Part shown: positions 12,121-32,083 of the stretch, in pieces
Layout: each line of letters starts with the position of its first letter
Position numbering within the stretch: position 1 is the first letter of the stretch
DNA from: Sanghuangporus weigelae
Lineage: Eukaryota > Basidiomycota > Agaricomycetes > Hymenochaetales > Hymenochaetaceae
Assembly: GCA_033182465.1 (NCBI GenBank)
Contig: CP137325.1
Coordinates: 992,001 to 1,056,000 of the forward strand
Direction: 5' to 3'
Length of the DNA: 64,000 bases
Program-made: the position numbers and the translations under genes
Notes under the pieces: model-generated
Seen by the model: only the letters and a program-made list of their open reading frames with translations
Databases searched by the model: none
What the model was told of the DNA's origin: nothing

Positions 12121-13960
12121 CTAGCGGCGACTCTTGCGCCACCTTGCTACTTCTCTAAGAACAGCAGCTACGAGAGGAACAGCGACAGGTGCTAAAAGCG
12201 GTGTGTACACCGCCAAGTTATGCTCGGGTGGGAAGTATAGCAAGGCGAGCATTCCTGGGTTGAAGAAAGCACGAGAAGCACGAGAGAATGCCCTTGCGGA
12301 ATATTGCAAGGCTAGCTGTGGTGAGTCACGGACAGTATTATACATCTGTGAAATTGCCTTAGAGGATTTATGCAGAAACTTGAAAGACATGGACTCACCT
12401 TGTCTAGAGCGTCCAGAGCTTCTCGGACGTCCTCGGTGACGTCTTTGTCTACAGGCATTCCCTCGATTTGATGTACCAAACTTACTATGCTGCTCAGAGT
12501 ATCCTTACTGCCTTCAGCATTCTCAGATGCTCGGCGACGAAGCAGCGCATCTAGCACCCAATCGGATAGCACTTCGGATGTCTTCACGCCCCGTGGGAGA
12601 GGTGGAACGCCGAGAAGCTTTAGTAGCTGCTTACGAAAAACAGCGAATGCTGGACGCAGAGCCGATAGCGTGAGGTGTGACTCGGTCGTTTGTGGTGGGT
12701 TGTAGATGTATATACTACCCCATTGAGGGATGATGAAAGCACTCGATTTAATCGGTAAATCTAAATGATTGGTGATATAGGTAAAGTATGAAAACTCCAG
12801 AATGAGACTTACTGTCGGCATTTAATATGCGTAGAGGACGTCTATTAGCTGAAGGTACGAAGATGACGAAATGAAGAACTGGATCGTCGGACACGCTGGA
12901 TGCTTGAAATAGCTCATTAGCTAGCAGATTCCATTAGCTTCTCACTGAGCTCACATAGCGTCCATTCAGCAGAGTTGACAAAAACAGAGAGCTGTTCTTC
13001 TGTTAGGCCGAAACTCCCGTCTTCTAGCTTGGCTGGCTGAAAAGCCAAAGGTGCAAAGAACTGGACTTGGCTTTCTATTGTGAAATTGTGAAGAGCTGAC
13101 AGTCTCTGCAAGACGGGTGTAATCTCTCCTAAATGTCGTATATGAGTGCCACGAATTTTGTAAACCGCAGATCGGACAAGGAGCTTACGATTGATCATAG
13201 TCTGTACATCCCAGCCGAGAGGGCTACCTCCGGCTGCGGCATCCTCATTCATTAAGCTGAAAGCTAGTCGGTAACGCGGCGAAAACTGCACAATATGTTG
13301 GTCTGGACCAATGCTTTCTAACCATAGACTCGAAAGGGTATTAGAGATGACATCACGTAAATCTTCTGAAAGACAGAAACGGGTATCAGTTGCGCAGCAC
13401 CACAGTTGATTATGTATATAGCTCGCACCCGAAGACAATGACTTTGCTCCTGGAATGAGCTTCCTCTCTTCCACATGTGTTTCTTTCGCATCTGCATCCA
13501 ATGATACTTCGTACGCTCCCTCATCTCTGAGTCCTCAACGTCAAAGCATGAGCTTTGCACGTTCTGCATTGACGAGACCCTCTTGTGCTTACTTGACGAA
13601 CGGATGTCTACTGAAAAGGTTCCGTCAAGTCTCAATTCATGGACACGCCGTCTTAGAGTTTCTTCTACACCCTTCGCGACTGATTCGGTTAAACCTCCCT
13701 CTAAAGTGGCATGCAAGGGAAATTTGAGCTACTGGTTCTTCAGCCAAATATTTAGGAAAGAGTGAACATGTTGGCCGACTGACTTTCCTTGAATGGAGAT
13801 TGTTGACGCGTTCCTCTGGTAAACGAAGACGAGCAATGCTGGTTGTTGACCACCACAAAGGAATGGCTAGTAATACCACGATCCAGTATGACAGCAATAT
13901 CTTCCTGCGCGTCCTGTCCGACTGAAACGATACGTTTTTCACGGCCTCATCTTGAACCAT
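12121..13960 (-). CDS. GPI17: GPI transamidase subunit PIG-S (Gpi17)
   Basis: Eight exons (13960-13784, 13728-13593, 13524-13429, 13365-13189, 13128-12955, 12902-12813, 12760-12399, 12357-12121) join in frame to 482 aa. The start ATG gives MVQDEAVKNVSF. One membrane helix lies near the N-terminus (LLSYWIVVLLAIPLWW, about 22-40) and another near the C-terminus (TPLLAPVAVPLVAAVL). Family marks include LRLPEERVNNLHSR, LHNFTIESQVQFFAPLAF, VLHFVIFVPSANRRPL and IIPQWGSIYIYNPP. In the ER membrane PIG-S is part of the GPI transamidase, which attaches GPI anchors to proteins. The length is close to other fungal PIG-S. A second GPI-pathway gene (PIG-L type) lies 7 kb away. Confidence 0.92.
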
Positions 13961-14577
13961 TGCAAGTGGCAAGTATCGTTCCTCGCTGGGAGAATGGAGG
14001 AGGCCAAGGTAAGGTTTGCTTATCTAAATTCCAAGATAGGAAGGACGTTCACATCCCATTCTCACGTGGCAGTGTTCGGAGTTACAAAACACGTCGTGTA
14101 AGGCTCCGAGTCGAGTCCGGTCCTTCAACTTGGAATCCACCTCGGTTCGTTTCTCTCCACCATGCACTCTACGAGTACTTCTTTGATATGAAACTCGAAT
14201 ACTGGCCTCATCGCTACTCAATCCTCTCTCCTCCCGAATCTGCGCTCGACAATTCTTTTAGTTACCATAAAGAAGACTTTTAAAGCTTTTTAACGACACC
14301 CAGCACAGTGTCTTTAATTCGACTTGCTTACCAGAAAAGGCTGTTTAACACCCTAATCGCTCTGTTTCATTGCGCTGCAGAGTGCTTTTGCTCTTCCTGA
14401 CCTTTTCACAGGAAGGACTGCCCAATCCTGACCCTTTTTCGTACTGGTGTTCATTGTATTTAACTTCTAAGGGCACCTGGCATAAGGATTTTAATGGCAG
14501 CGCATTACGATGTTAGCTTGTCCTACAGATTCGATGCATAATCTGTGCTGATTGCTATTATTTTGTCCTTGCAGAGA
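13961..14577. other. Divergent promoter region of GPI17 and SNT1
   Basis: These 617 bp separate the two start codons. A good splice acceptor (ttgtccttgcag) ends three bases before the SNT1 ATG, so a 5' UTR intron of that gene probably lies here. Open frames on the plus strand (13843-14283) mostly overlap GPI17 exon 1 in antisense and are not believed. Confidence 0.5.
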
Positions 14578-17500
14578 ATGGCTAGTCAATACGCCACTCG
14601 AACTTCTCCGATTGCGGGTCCTTCTCGTGGCGATCCCTTCTATGATAGGGATCGTCGAATTCACTACCCTCCAAGACCGGGCCCAGAATATATTGAAGAC
14701 GAGCGTTTATCAGTTAGGCGAGACGACAGGCTGCCTCATTATCCGCCTCAGGATTATACAGGAGCAGTTCCATCTCGAGAGTCACGTGCAGACTATCCAT
14801 CAGGTAACTCTTGGCCACGACATCCTGGATTCCCGCCCCATCAATCACCTCCGCCCGCCTCGAACCAAAATTCTCGATATTATCAGGACACAAGACCTTC
14901 CCCGTTCTCTCAATGGGAAGAACGCACAGTGTGGGAGAATACACCCGATGATCGTAATTATCAATCGTCTCCTGGATGGAGACATAATCAACGCGGGCCT
15001 CCTCTTCCCCCACCATCTTATCAACAAACGTGAGTTTAATTTACTATTTTCCAGATTTGGATATGTAACAATTGTAGACGCACGTGGCAAAATCCTATCC
15101 CAAGTCCCCGGACTGACGACTATCGTCGACGGGAACCGATTCCTATACCTGTAGAGCCTCCACAAGCACGCGAGTTTGGACGAGTCTTTCCGCCAGAAGA
15201 GAGACAATACGAAGATAGGAGGCTGCCATATTATGACCGCGGGCCAATCCCAGACTCTCGTGTCCTATTATCCAACGATACACGGAGGCAACATCAAGTC
15301 GATCGTCCGCCTCCGGACAGTTGGGAGAATCACACGTATCGGCCTGAAATAATACCTGCTACTCGCGCTCACAGACCTCAACCCACAAGGGAGTTTATTC
15401 GACCGAGACAAGACTCTGTTGGACATTCGCCCCGCCATCCCGATAACGATCCTTCGGTTTGGAGAAGAGATGCAGGAATGGAACCTAGCCCACATTCTCG
15501 ACAAGGCACTTTTCAGTCTCCAACTTTCGTCGGAGCTGGACATCGTGAGCGAACAGCTACAGGCCCGTCTCAGGTTGAGCCGCGGAGAGTCATTACTGGC
15601 TCATTACCACCATCGCCTACGAAGCCTCATACTCGATGGGAAATTTCTAGCGATGAACAGGAATTTTCTGGTGATGAGATGACCAGAAACTTGGTTCATA
15701 CCGCACATTCTGTTAGACAAACACTTGCTGATATCTCGCGCTCTCGTGAGGCTTTCAGAGGGACCTTTGGACGTCAGGAGTTTCCAAACCGTGCACCGGT
15801 GGACTACAGGACTTCAGGTGCTTTATATACCTTGAACAGCCGGCCGGTGCCCGTGGAGAAGGCGCCTGAGCTCGTGACTCGTCAAGCATGGGACCCATCT
15901 ACAGATCAGTTTGTGCCAATAATGGACAATGATGCGAGATCGCCATGGCAAGCGGAGAGAAGGGTTGTACCTCCGGTATCTAGCAATACTTTCTCTCATC
16001 CTGGAATACCTAATCAAGCATCATATGCAAGAAGTCCTCATGGTAAGCAGCTCAATCCAGTTTGTTTTGATTGTGGCTAAACAGCGCGCAGTCCCGCATA
16101 ATTCTCCGGGTAACCGGGCCCGGGAGATCTTCCATTCCAGTAATGAGCCTGCCACCCAAATCTTGAATGCTAGTCAAGGAAATGGCTCTAATCGACAAGG
16201 TGTAATGAGTGTTCACGATCTGGTTTCACCCAATCCCGGTTAGTACACATCTCTTCTGTGTCTGTTCTTTGATCGAAAAGACTGAATGAATGTTCTCCAG
16301 TTAAGCCCCAAGCAAGCTCTGCGATATCACAGAGAGCACCTACACCATTAGACCTTAACAATGACAATATGCAAGTAGAATCAGAGATCACAAAGGAGAC
16401 ACCCATACGCTCTGCTATTCCTCCGGAAGTGCCGATACCAGTTGTGGTTCGGCCTCATCCGATGAGGCCAGAAGAATGGACTTCTGAGCGGGCTCACTTA
16501 CCGCTTCGTATTGAGTCTGTATCTGATTCGGAACGTCAACGTAGTCCGTCCTCTTCTCCCTCCGTTGTTGAAAACTCGCAGGTTCCTACTCCGGAGATTT
16601 ACACGCCTGAACCTGACGCAGATGGGACTCTTGCTGATGTGGAAATACAAATTGCCGACACAACTATCTCCTCACCGAAACCACCTGTTATATTGCATCC
16701 CGGTGAAAGAATAAGTGCGGATGGTACATTGCGAATTCTCGCTCCTCAGCCGAAGGCTGATGAGAAGGACATAACAGAAATGCTACGAAAAGCCATTACG
16801 CTTCGGCAAAAGTATGACGCTCAGCCGCGTGAGCAGCGAGTCAATCCGATTCTCATGGACAACTTAGCCAAATCCGACGGCCCAGAACAGAACATTCGTT
16901 CTCGCACTGCAAATCTCATCGAAGAGATTGTCGACCGCATGCTCTCACAAACTGAAGAGGAACAGCAGATGAATTTGCGGGCAGTTCTAGCTACGAAGTT
17001 TGCCGAAGAGAGAGAACTGTTGGCCGAAAAGCAGCAAAGATTGCGGGATGAATATCTGGCGACACAAATGACCTGGCTAGCTCACTGCGCACAACTTGAT
17101 TCGCTGTTTAAAGCCAACGAGATGCAAGAATCTTTACTACAGGCTGGACGAACGACTCGTCGATCAGCTGCGACGCTCGGTGATGCTGTTCGATCAGACT
17201 TGGAAATGGAGCAAATCATTGCGAGCCTGGGCAACGAGGATTTGACAGATCCGAACCATCTCGCGGTACGCAATGTCGCTACCATACCCGATATGATCTC
17301 TGTAGTGAAGGGCAAGGTGGACTATCTCTTCGACGATACGAATAATGAAGTAGATGATCCGGCAAACTTCTACGATCCACGGAGTGGCTTCTGCGATTGG
17401 AAGCCCGAGGAGGAGGCGATATTCTACGAGAAATACGCAGAGAATCCCAAACAATTTGGTATTATTGCAGATTCCCTGCAGCATAAGACGTCTCAGCAAT

Positions 17501-19074
17501 GCGTATTGTATTATTATATTCACAAGAAAAGGCTCATTGATTTCCGCAATGCCGTTAATGCTGGGAGTGGCAAACGCCGGAAAGGGGTGCGAAAGGGCAA
17601 ACAGAAAGGGAACGCTCTATTGGCGGACGTTGCTCAAGCGGACAGCAGGAGACCTGCTGGCCGCGGACGGCGCGGACGAGGCGGTTTCAACGGTGGAAGA
17701 GGTCGGGGTGGTGGACCTCCTCCATCCACGGAAGAAAGCGTGGATGCAGATGGTCGCAAACGTCGTAGGATCGGGAATGATCTTGACGACACGGCGTCTG
17801 TGGTAAGTGATGCATCTCTAATCTTTTTTAGTGGCGCTTGTTATCGACGATTCTTCCAGGACACCGATAATACCCGAGAACCCTCCGTTCTACCGCCGAA
17901 GAAGCGTAGGGGTCGTAAGCCTAAGGTGCTGCTTGCTACGGAAAGTCCAGGAGAAAGTCCAGCTCCGGGACAAACAAGAACTGCTGAAGGGGGTGAGACA
18001 CTAGCTCCTCGACGTAAACCTGGATCTACGACGACGTATTGGTCCGAATCTGATAGAGGTAAGATACTTGGTCATCGTATTGGTCTTATCGATTAATCGT
18101 AATGGTTGGATTAGAAATCTTCATGCGGATGCTTGCCCGGTATGGCAAGGACTTCAAGAGGATATCTCTTGAGCTGCCTAACAAGGTGAGATCATGGGGT
18201 TTGTCCGTACTATACACTTTATTTATTCCACGCATCCCTTTAGACTCATGCCCAAGTGCAAAATTACTACAAGAATCATAATAAGGAGCTAGGTTTAGAG
18301 AAGATAGCACTCGCAGCTGTTAATCGTCCGCGTACACCAGAACCGGATCGATTCGTGAATGTTAGCAGGGCAGAAGCGTCCCAGTCTCAAACTCCTATGG
18401 AAGAAACCACGACAGACCAAGTGTCCGATTCGCAGATCGCGGATGCAAGTTCTGGGAATGGATTTTCATCCATTGAGCAGAACGGATCATTGGGACAGAC
18501 GGCGCCCAGAGGAACCCCAGCCAGTACGCGAGGTGCACCCAACAAATCAATCATCAAAGTTATGAATACGGATACGTTCCAGTCGGCATCAGATGGTAGG
18601 TCGCAAGGTGTACTTATGACGCCTAGCGGCCAGTCCGCATATTCTCTCTCGGTGGCTCAACAGCCGGCACATCCTCAGTTACTATCATCAATGACTTCGA
18701 CCATGGACTTCCAGGGATCTTCAGGACCGTCGAGCACGAGTCCAGCACAGACGAACACTATCGTCCAGGAAAATGGACGACAAGTCCAGGATAGGCCGAG
18801 GTCACAACCTCAGCCGTCTGTTGGTGTTCATTATCCCTACCAAACACATACACCTCCCATACCTACTCCGCTGAGTCGTATAGCCGCCCCCTCTTTCGCT
18901 GCACTGGGCGCGAGTGCTGAATCTCCTCCCCGACCTGCCTCCCATGGACCTATGGATTTCAGAATTGGGATTCCTGCACACCTATTGCCTACCACTCATC
19001 CTGGCTTCTGGCCTGCGAGTCAAACTCATGGAGGCCCACCACTTCCGGGCAATGCCGCAGGAAAGCCTTCATGA
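14578..19074 (+). CDS. SNT1: Snt1/NCoR-like corepressor with two SANT domains
   Basis: Seven exons (14578-15029, 15078-16042, 16092-16238, 16301-17802, 17860-18058, 18115-18185, 18244-19074) join in frame to 1388 aa. The first 500 residues are disordered and rich in Arg, Pro, Tyr and Ser. A helical, Glu/Gln-rich segment (KFAEERELLAEKQQRLRDEY) precedes SANT1 at about 884-935 (FCDWKPEEEAIFYEKYAEN, then QCVLYYYIHKKRL). Basic RGG-like and PKKRRGRKPK stretches follow. SANT2 spans about 1081-1128 (TTYWSESDREIFMRMLARYG, then HAQVQNYYKNHNK). Two SANT domains in this layout are typical of Snt1, SMRT and NCoR, which hold histone deacetylase complexes (Set3C in yeast). A nuclear corepressor role is inferred. 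Intron 4 is 57 nt and in frame, so its retention would add 19 residues. Confidence 0.87.
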
Positions 19075-19493
19075 GCGATATAATGTTATTTGTTAATCTT
19101 TTCCTCATTTTTGTCTCGGATTGCCTTCGTCTTTTTTTTATCTTGAGTTATTTTGTTCTGTCGGCATTTTTTCCCCCTTCTTTCTTTGCGATTTCGTCTT
19201 TCGTCTATGAGTTTTGGACGGTTGGACTCTGGTAATTTAGAATAGTTTGGGATTATTGTGGAAGGTGCATCTAGTGTAGCTTTTGTGATACCATACAGTA
19301 ATTATTCGTTGTTTGATCTGATCTATTCCAAGCGGTCAACCGTGATGCACGTGGACGTGGGCATATTTCGTTTCGAATTTCGATTGACTCCGACTCACCT
19401 CTTGCCTTTCTGCTCACGGCTGGTTCCAGACTGCTACTTGGATTGAATCAAGAAGAACACAACGTAGCCTATCATTATCAACTGCAGGAAGAA
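19075..19493. other. Intergenic between SNT1 and PIN4
   Basis: These 419 bp hold the SNT1 3' end, which is T-rich, and the promoter of the parvulin gene. No separate gene is seen. Confidence 0.5.
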
Positions 19494-20365
19494 ATGGCAA
19501 AGAAAGCAGCCGACAAGAAACCTGCTGGGGACAGGAAGAAGAAGGGCGGCGGGGCAGCCAAGAAGGGTGACAGTAAGAATGAGGATATGGCGCAGCAGAA
19601 TAGGGTGAGCAGTAATATACAGTTAATCGCTGGATGCATTGTCTTCCATTCCTTCTTTCCAATGTGAATGTTTAGTTACTGCCAACATCAACCTCGGACA
19701 AAGCTCCTTCGAAAAGTTGAATTCAACACTATTGATACTCTCTTCCTCCGACACCATAACTCACATCATGTGTCATATACTGACCTTGTTCTTTTTGTCT
19801 TTTCTTAGGAAAAGGGAGGCCTGAAACCCGCGACAGCCGTAAACGTGCGCCATATCCTATGCGAAAAACAGTCCAAGGCGCTCGAGGCGATGAAGCTCCT
19901 CGAGGTCCGTCATCTCATCACTCTCTGCTACCAATATTTAAATCAAAGTAATGGACTGGACCTTGACTTATCTCACTTGACTGGTGGATTTCTTTGTTAC
20001 TACTGCATTCAGGAAGGCCAGGCGTTCGATAAAGTCGCACAGCAGTTCTCGGAGGATAAAGCTAAAGGTGAGCGGATATCCGTTCTCTCTCTCCTACTTT
20101 ATACGTCCTTCTCATTACTGAAAACCTGTGAAAATGGTAATACAGCGGGAGGCAGTCTAGGCTGGATGTCCCGCGGTTCCATGGTCGTAAGCACCAGTTT
20201 TCAACCCAATATTGATATTGATTAACAATGCAAATCAATACACAGGGCCCGTTCCAAGAAAAAGCGTTCGAGCTTACCCCGTCTACGGTGGGCAAGCCGC
20301 TATATTCACCGCTTGTGAAGACGACGTTCGGGTACCATATCATCATGGTTGAGGGGCGACGATGA
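19494..20365 (+). CDS. PIN4: Parvulin-type peptidyl-prolyl isomerase (PIN4/Par14-like)
   Basis: Five exons (19494-19604, 19809-19904, 20013-20067, 20146-20186, 20246-20365) join in frame to 140 aa. A lysine- and glycine-rich tail (about 1-35: [19 protein letters not shown]) precedes a single parvulin domain with [45 protein letters not shown] and [14 protein letters not shown]. There is no WW domain, which separates it from Pin1/Ess1 and fits the PIN4/Par14 type. These enzymes turn X-Pro peptide bonds, and Par14 is linked to ribosome biogenesis and DNA binding through its basic tail. The length matches Par14 (131 aa). Exons 3 and 4 are very short. Confidence 0.9.
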
Positions 20366-20796
20366 GTGAAGATTAGGGCTGTTTGTCAGGTCGACCCAGT
20401 TCGAGTACAGTATGGAAACAGATCCGAGTCTTCGCGCTCCCTGTCGGCGAGATGAGGAAAAGGAGGAAGTTCACTCGATACCGGATTCTTCAATCCTGAG
20501 AATCATTCTTTCTTGTACTATAAGTGCTTTTGTCTGTTTGCTATAATGTTGTTATGTACAATTTGCTATCAAATGTGAATGTATACTTGTGTGTATAGTA
20601 GTTGTATTCAAGCTCATCTATCGAATATCTTGTCCGAAAGTAAAGGAAACAAATTGATAATCGATGAAGGACTACATTATCCAACTTTAGACTATGGCTT
20701 CCAGATTCACATAAAAATATTGTTTGCGTCGTAAGCACATATAGACTAAGTACCTCCTCTCTCCGCCAGTTCGTCACCATCAATATTACACTAGAG
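20366..20796. other. Convergent intergenic region
   Basis: These 431 bp lie between the stop codons of PIN4 (plus) and the PIG-L-type gene (minus). The sequence is AT-rich and likely holds two 3' UTRs. No gene is seen. Confidence 0.5.
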
Positions 20797-22094
20797 CTAA
20801 ACAACCTCCACCCACTCGTTCACCCACAAACTCCTACTAACCATCCAGCCCAGTATATTCCCCAAGTACATCTCCTCGCTAATCTTCAGCAGGGCCTTCC
20901 AACTCCGGCCGTAGATCCATATGTTGCTGATGAACGTCGTCGTCGTCGGGATCGTTACCACTAGTTTACCAGATTCAGAAATGGGCTCTGAGGAAGTGCC
21001 GCGATTCCGGAACGCTCGGTAGACGATGACGAAGTGCTGAGCGACGGAGGAGAGGGGGCCCAGGCCCGGGTTGAGCAGGGGCGAGGTGGGCGTGTGGAGG
21101 AGGTATGCGCGCGGGTGGATCATGCTTTTGCTTTTCTCCGAGTCCTTTTGTTTTTCGTTCCCTTTTTTGGAGGAAGAGGAGGAAAGAGCATCTTTGAGCT
21201 TCTGCGAGCGCACGAGGGAGGTTATCCCTCTAGACACGGCGATGTGGTGCGGGCTCCCTGTTATACCGCCCTCGTCGAACGTGAGGATCTAGTCACGAAC
21301 GAAAAGAGGTATATGGAGTCAGCATTAGTGGGTTAGGAAACAAACCGAAGAAAGACAAATTCGACACGTACGGTATCAATATCATACTCGAGCACGTATG
21401 GTAGCACGACATCTGCTACGACGTCCGGATCCCATTCACTCTCTGGATTATCCCGGAGTTCACTAGAATAGAAGAAAGTCAAGAACATCAATCCTAATTT
21501 TCTAAGAAAATAGGAATAAACGCACGGAACGTCAAGCAACCCAACGTCCAAACGCGCCCCAAACGTCTCCAACGCATCCTTCCACTCTTCTCCCTGCCCT
21601 CCCTTCGCAGATGTCGAAGAAGAAACACCCAAAACACCAACCCAACACCTCTCCCTCCTCTCCGTGCCGAGCAAAACACCCACCGTCGGCGCGAAGAACC
21701 CCAGATCCCTCACATGCGGAGCGACAACCAGTATCCGCGGCTCGATCATCTCGCCCGTGGCCGACGACGGGTGCAGCCGCAGAGCGGCGAACGGACGCAG
21801 GGGCGCCTCGATGCTGAGCAGCATCTGGATGATGGGGTAGAGGACGAGGAGGAAGCGGTAGAGCAGCGGGAGCCCGCCTGTTGCTGCTGGTGTTGTTGAT
21901 GTCGCTGAGCGTGTGGGTGTTGTGGAAGGAAGGTAGAGGGTGTTTGGATCTGAACTTGAAGACGATGAGGGTCCAGTAACGTTGGAAGCTGCTATTGAGC
22001 CTGGAGAAGAGCCATCGCCGTTATTACTCTTCACGCCTGAGCTCGTCGCATTCGACTTGCTCCTCGAGTGCTTGCCAGCTTGTTTCCTAGCCAT
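20797..22094 (-). CDS. GPI12: PIG-L-family protein (GPI12-like), catalytic motifs not conserved
   Basis: Exons 22094-21526, 21462-21372 and 21288-20797 join in frame to 383 aa. A Ser/Thr-rich N-terminus is followed by one membrane helix (about 76-94, LLYRFLLVLYPIIQMLLSI) and the LmbE-like domain. PIG-L removes the acetyl group from GlcNAc-PI at the ER, the second step of GPI anchor synthesis. Family sequence is clear around the active site: RILVVAPHVRDLGFFAPTV and DTILTFDEGGITGSPHH. However, the usual zinc motif AHPDDE is replaced by APHVRD (residues 125-130), and the usual SGHxNH is TGSPHH (230-235). Expected zinc ligands and the catalytic aspartate are therefore missing. It is either a pseudoenzyme or a very divergent enzyme. 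The gene symbol reflects family, not proven activity. Confidence 0.8.
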
Positions 22095-22641
22095 AGCACT
22101 AATGATACAAAACTCGTCCTTTTTTTCGATTGATTCGTCTACGTCTATGTCTACGAGACCGGAGACGACGACGACGTTGATGGACTGAAGAGAAAAGAAT
22201 AACAAGCAGTATCTGACGGCCCGAGGATTTCCCGTTCGCGCTCACTCGGCAGGCACTCCTCTTCACAATAAATTGACCATTTTTCGTGGCATTTAGATGG
22301 AATGTCTCATCGATATCGTAATTGCTGAGTCTGAGTGTGCAAATGCACAGGATGTAACACTTGAAGTCCTACAAGCCCATCGTATCTCATCTCTCGCTCG
22401 ATACTATCGAGTGGCTCTGCATTCCCGAGGTAATCTTCACTCAGATCTATTTCTTGTGCTGCGTTCAAACTCAACTTCAACTCGCAAAAATTGCCCCAAA
22501 ATTGGAGAGTTCGATAACAGAGCAACGACAACGAAAGAAGTTACATCTCCCAAAGAATAACTAAGTAAGGAGGTACTGGATACACACAAATACGCAACAC
22601 AACAACACGCAAATTCATCTTGTCTTGCCATTCATCCTGTA
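22095..22641. other. Intergenic between GPI12-like and UBC gene 1
   Basis: Both neighbours are on the minus strand. This stretch holds the promoter of the PIG-L-type gene and the 3' UTR of the first E2 gene. Overlapping short frames on both strands (22297-22631) show no family resemblance. Confidence 0.45.
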
Positions 22642-23551
<910 letters not shown>

Positions 23552-24171
23552 CGTATGCTAAACAAACAAAATGCTTTGAAACTTCGTAAAAGCTCGTGCA
23601 AAGACTGTATTCGCGCAAATCGTCGAGTCGTCGAGGGAATGAATTTGATTAGGACAAAAGAGAGAAGAGCCACGCGATAACAGCGATCAAGAACACCAGC
23701 AAGCGATCGGTCGTACGAGCAAATGCACCTGGTCAGCGCGCCGAGCGGGCAAAGAGAGCAAGACCGTGAACTCACTGGATGGGAAGAGGACAGACGAACG
23801 AGGACGGATGGTGGAGGTATTTGGTAGACAAGCGGATACACTCAGTGACGGCTATAATCAATCCCAGTGTCACATGACTCATCCTTCCAACCCAAATTTA
23901 AAATAAAATCAACATTTTATGACTCCTTTTCTTACCAATATTACATGTAATATCTGCCAGCTAGCCCTTTCCTTGTGCGTACTATCCTGTAACTTGGCCA
24001 TGATTAGTTTGTTTCTAATAATGTAGGGTCGGATTAGGGATTGCCACGAGGCCCAGATACACCCAGAAGGTTCCTCCGAGTCGGTGCTTCTCTATCCCGG
24101 GTATTTGTTTTCACACAGCATTATGCATTCGGCAGATAGTGGGGATCAATGGTCTACAAAATCGTATGTAT
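23552..24171. other. Intergenic between the two UBC genes
   Basis: These 620 bp separate the ATG of copy 1 from the stop of copy 2. They hold the copy 1 promoter. Open frames antisense to exon 1 and its leader are not believed. Confidence 0.5.
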
Positions 24172-25234
<1,063 letters not shown>

Positions 25235-25721
25235 GATATCTTTTGAATCAGATCAGTTTCCTTCTAACGATCTATCATCCACGATGATTTAGCAAACAAA
25301 GCAATCCAAGTTCGTGCACCACCACAAGACCGACGAGGACAGGGATTCAACATCACCATCATTAGTAACTCTCATCAAACAAGACATGTCAAGCAAGTGT
25401 ACACACTCGAATGGTAGAACGGAAACAGGTAACAAAGGAGCTACGTGATGCAGAACAAGGAAGAGGAAAGAAAGGAAAGCGGCGTGTTCGCTACTTAAGT
25501 ACTGTGGAGACTAGAACAAACGGAGCAACACTCATTATTATTCCGTGTTGTCGGCGTATATCACTTCGCCTCATTTGGCAGGATCTTCCGTTGTTCTTTA
25601 TATTATGTAACCGACGTCGGCTTTCTCACAAACCTCTTGATCTGAATCAGTCATCCTTGGTCTTGGTAACTAACGATCATTCCTATATTCTTATATAATG
25701 ATAATGATCTACCAACAGCAG
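25235..25721. other. Intergenic between UBC copy 2 and GH1-A
   Basis: This stretch contains the promoter of UBC copy 2 and the 3' end of GH1-A. It marks the change from conserved to accessory sequence. No gene is seen. Confidence 0.45.
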
Positions 25722-28404
<2,683 letters not shown>

Positions 28405-28416
28405 ATCGGCTACCAT

Positions 28417-29395
28417 CGTGGTGAAAAAGCTAGAAATTGTAGAGTTTATATGCCTTCTGTTCCACAGAAGTGATCTCTCAGCTAGGAGAGGGGTAGAGAT
28501 CTGCGCAGATCGGAAAATGGCGCTCATTCACCTACACGCTATAATATTGATGGCACCGGAAGAAGTCAAGAAGACCCCAAAGAACGGAAGTCAAGAATCC
28601 TACCTTGTCCAACTAGTGTGATATGAGAGCAAATATAGATACTCACTCCTGCGGAAGCAGAAAACTCAGGCGTTGCGTGAACAACGAAACCGGAAGAACC
28701 AGCACTCTTGATCGGCTTTGCCTGACAGATGATTAGCGGCTCCTGGTCCAAGTACTAAAGTTGATATAAAACGAGAGCACTATTGCGAATGATTGCTCTC
28801 AGGGTCGAAAGAGAGGCGAAGACAGTGGAGTTTCCCACGAGGAGCAGCGGTCCGAATACAAGTTCTGACATTGAGAACTACTCTGAAGAACCTGCGATGC
28901 TGGATTGTGTATGGTCGCGTGCCGCCTTTTTCAATGTCGGGAAGCATACGTCGGTGTTTCCTACTACGAGACACTGCCTCTTGAGATATCCGAAAAGCTG
29001 TGCAAGAAGATAAAAAAAGTGTCGTCACAGTATTTTGGAATTCCCTGAAAACGGGTAATCATGAGATGAGAGAAACTAAAGAACCACATCTACAGAGGCT
29101 TGTCGGAGGATTCACTTGAAGTATTTATTGGAACAGCGAGATCGGCGCGTGTCTTACTTGGATATAGGACCCTATTTGCCAGCGCCGATCTGAGAGATCA
29201 ACCATGAACCAATCTCCTACTCTCTTCATTGCAGTATCGGAGAGACACTTGGTAGCTCTATCTTGATGCCAGGCCAGGCTTGTTTTGAAACACTCATCAG
29301 ACGTAACTAAAAGTTCCAGTAATAATTCTCATGTTCTTGTAGTTATCTGCCGACAGCTAACATGTTCCTTTCGCTGACTTGTCAGCATCAATCGT
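28417..29395. other. Intergenic between GH1-A and GH1-B
   Basis: The region holds the GH1-A promoter (TATAAA at 28445-28450) and the GH1-B 3' flank. Part of it resembles sequence upstream of GH1-B (about 32230-32530), showing that promoter DNA was duplicated with the gene. No further gene is seen. Confidence 0.5.
28445..28450 (-). promoter_or_regulatory. TATA box of GH1-A
   Basis: TATAAA on the minus strand, about 41 bp from the ATG at 28404. The same spacing is seen in GH1-B and GH1-C, which supports the chosen start codons. Confidence 0.6.
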
Positions 29396-32071
<2,676 letters not shown>

Positions 32072-32083
32072 ACTGGATCCCAT

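Noticed and set aside
13843-14283. Plus-strand ORF of 146 codons
   Set aside because: Its first part is antisense to GPI17 exon 1 and the rest has no family resemblance.
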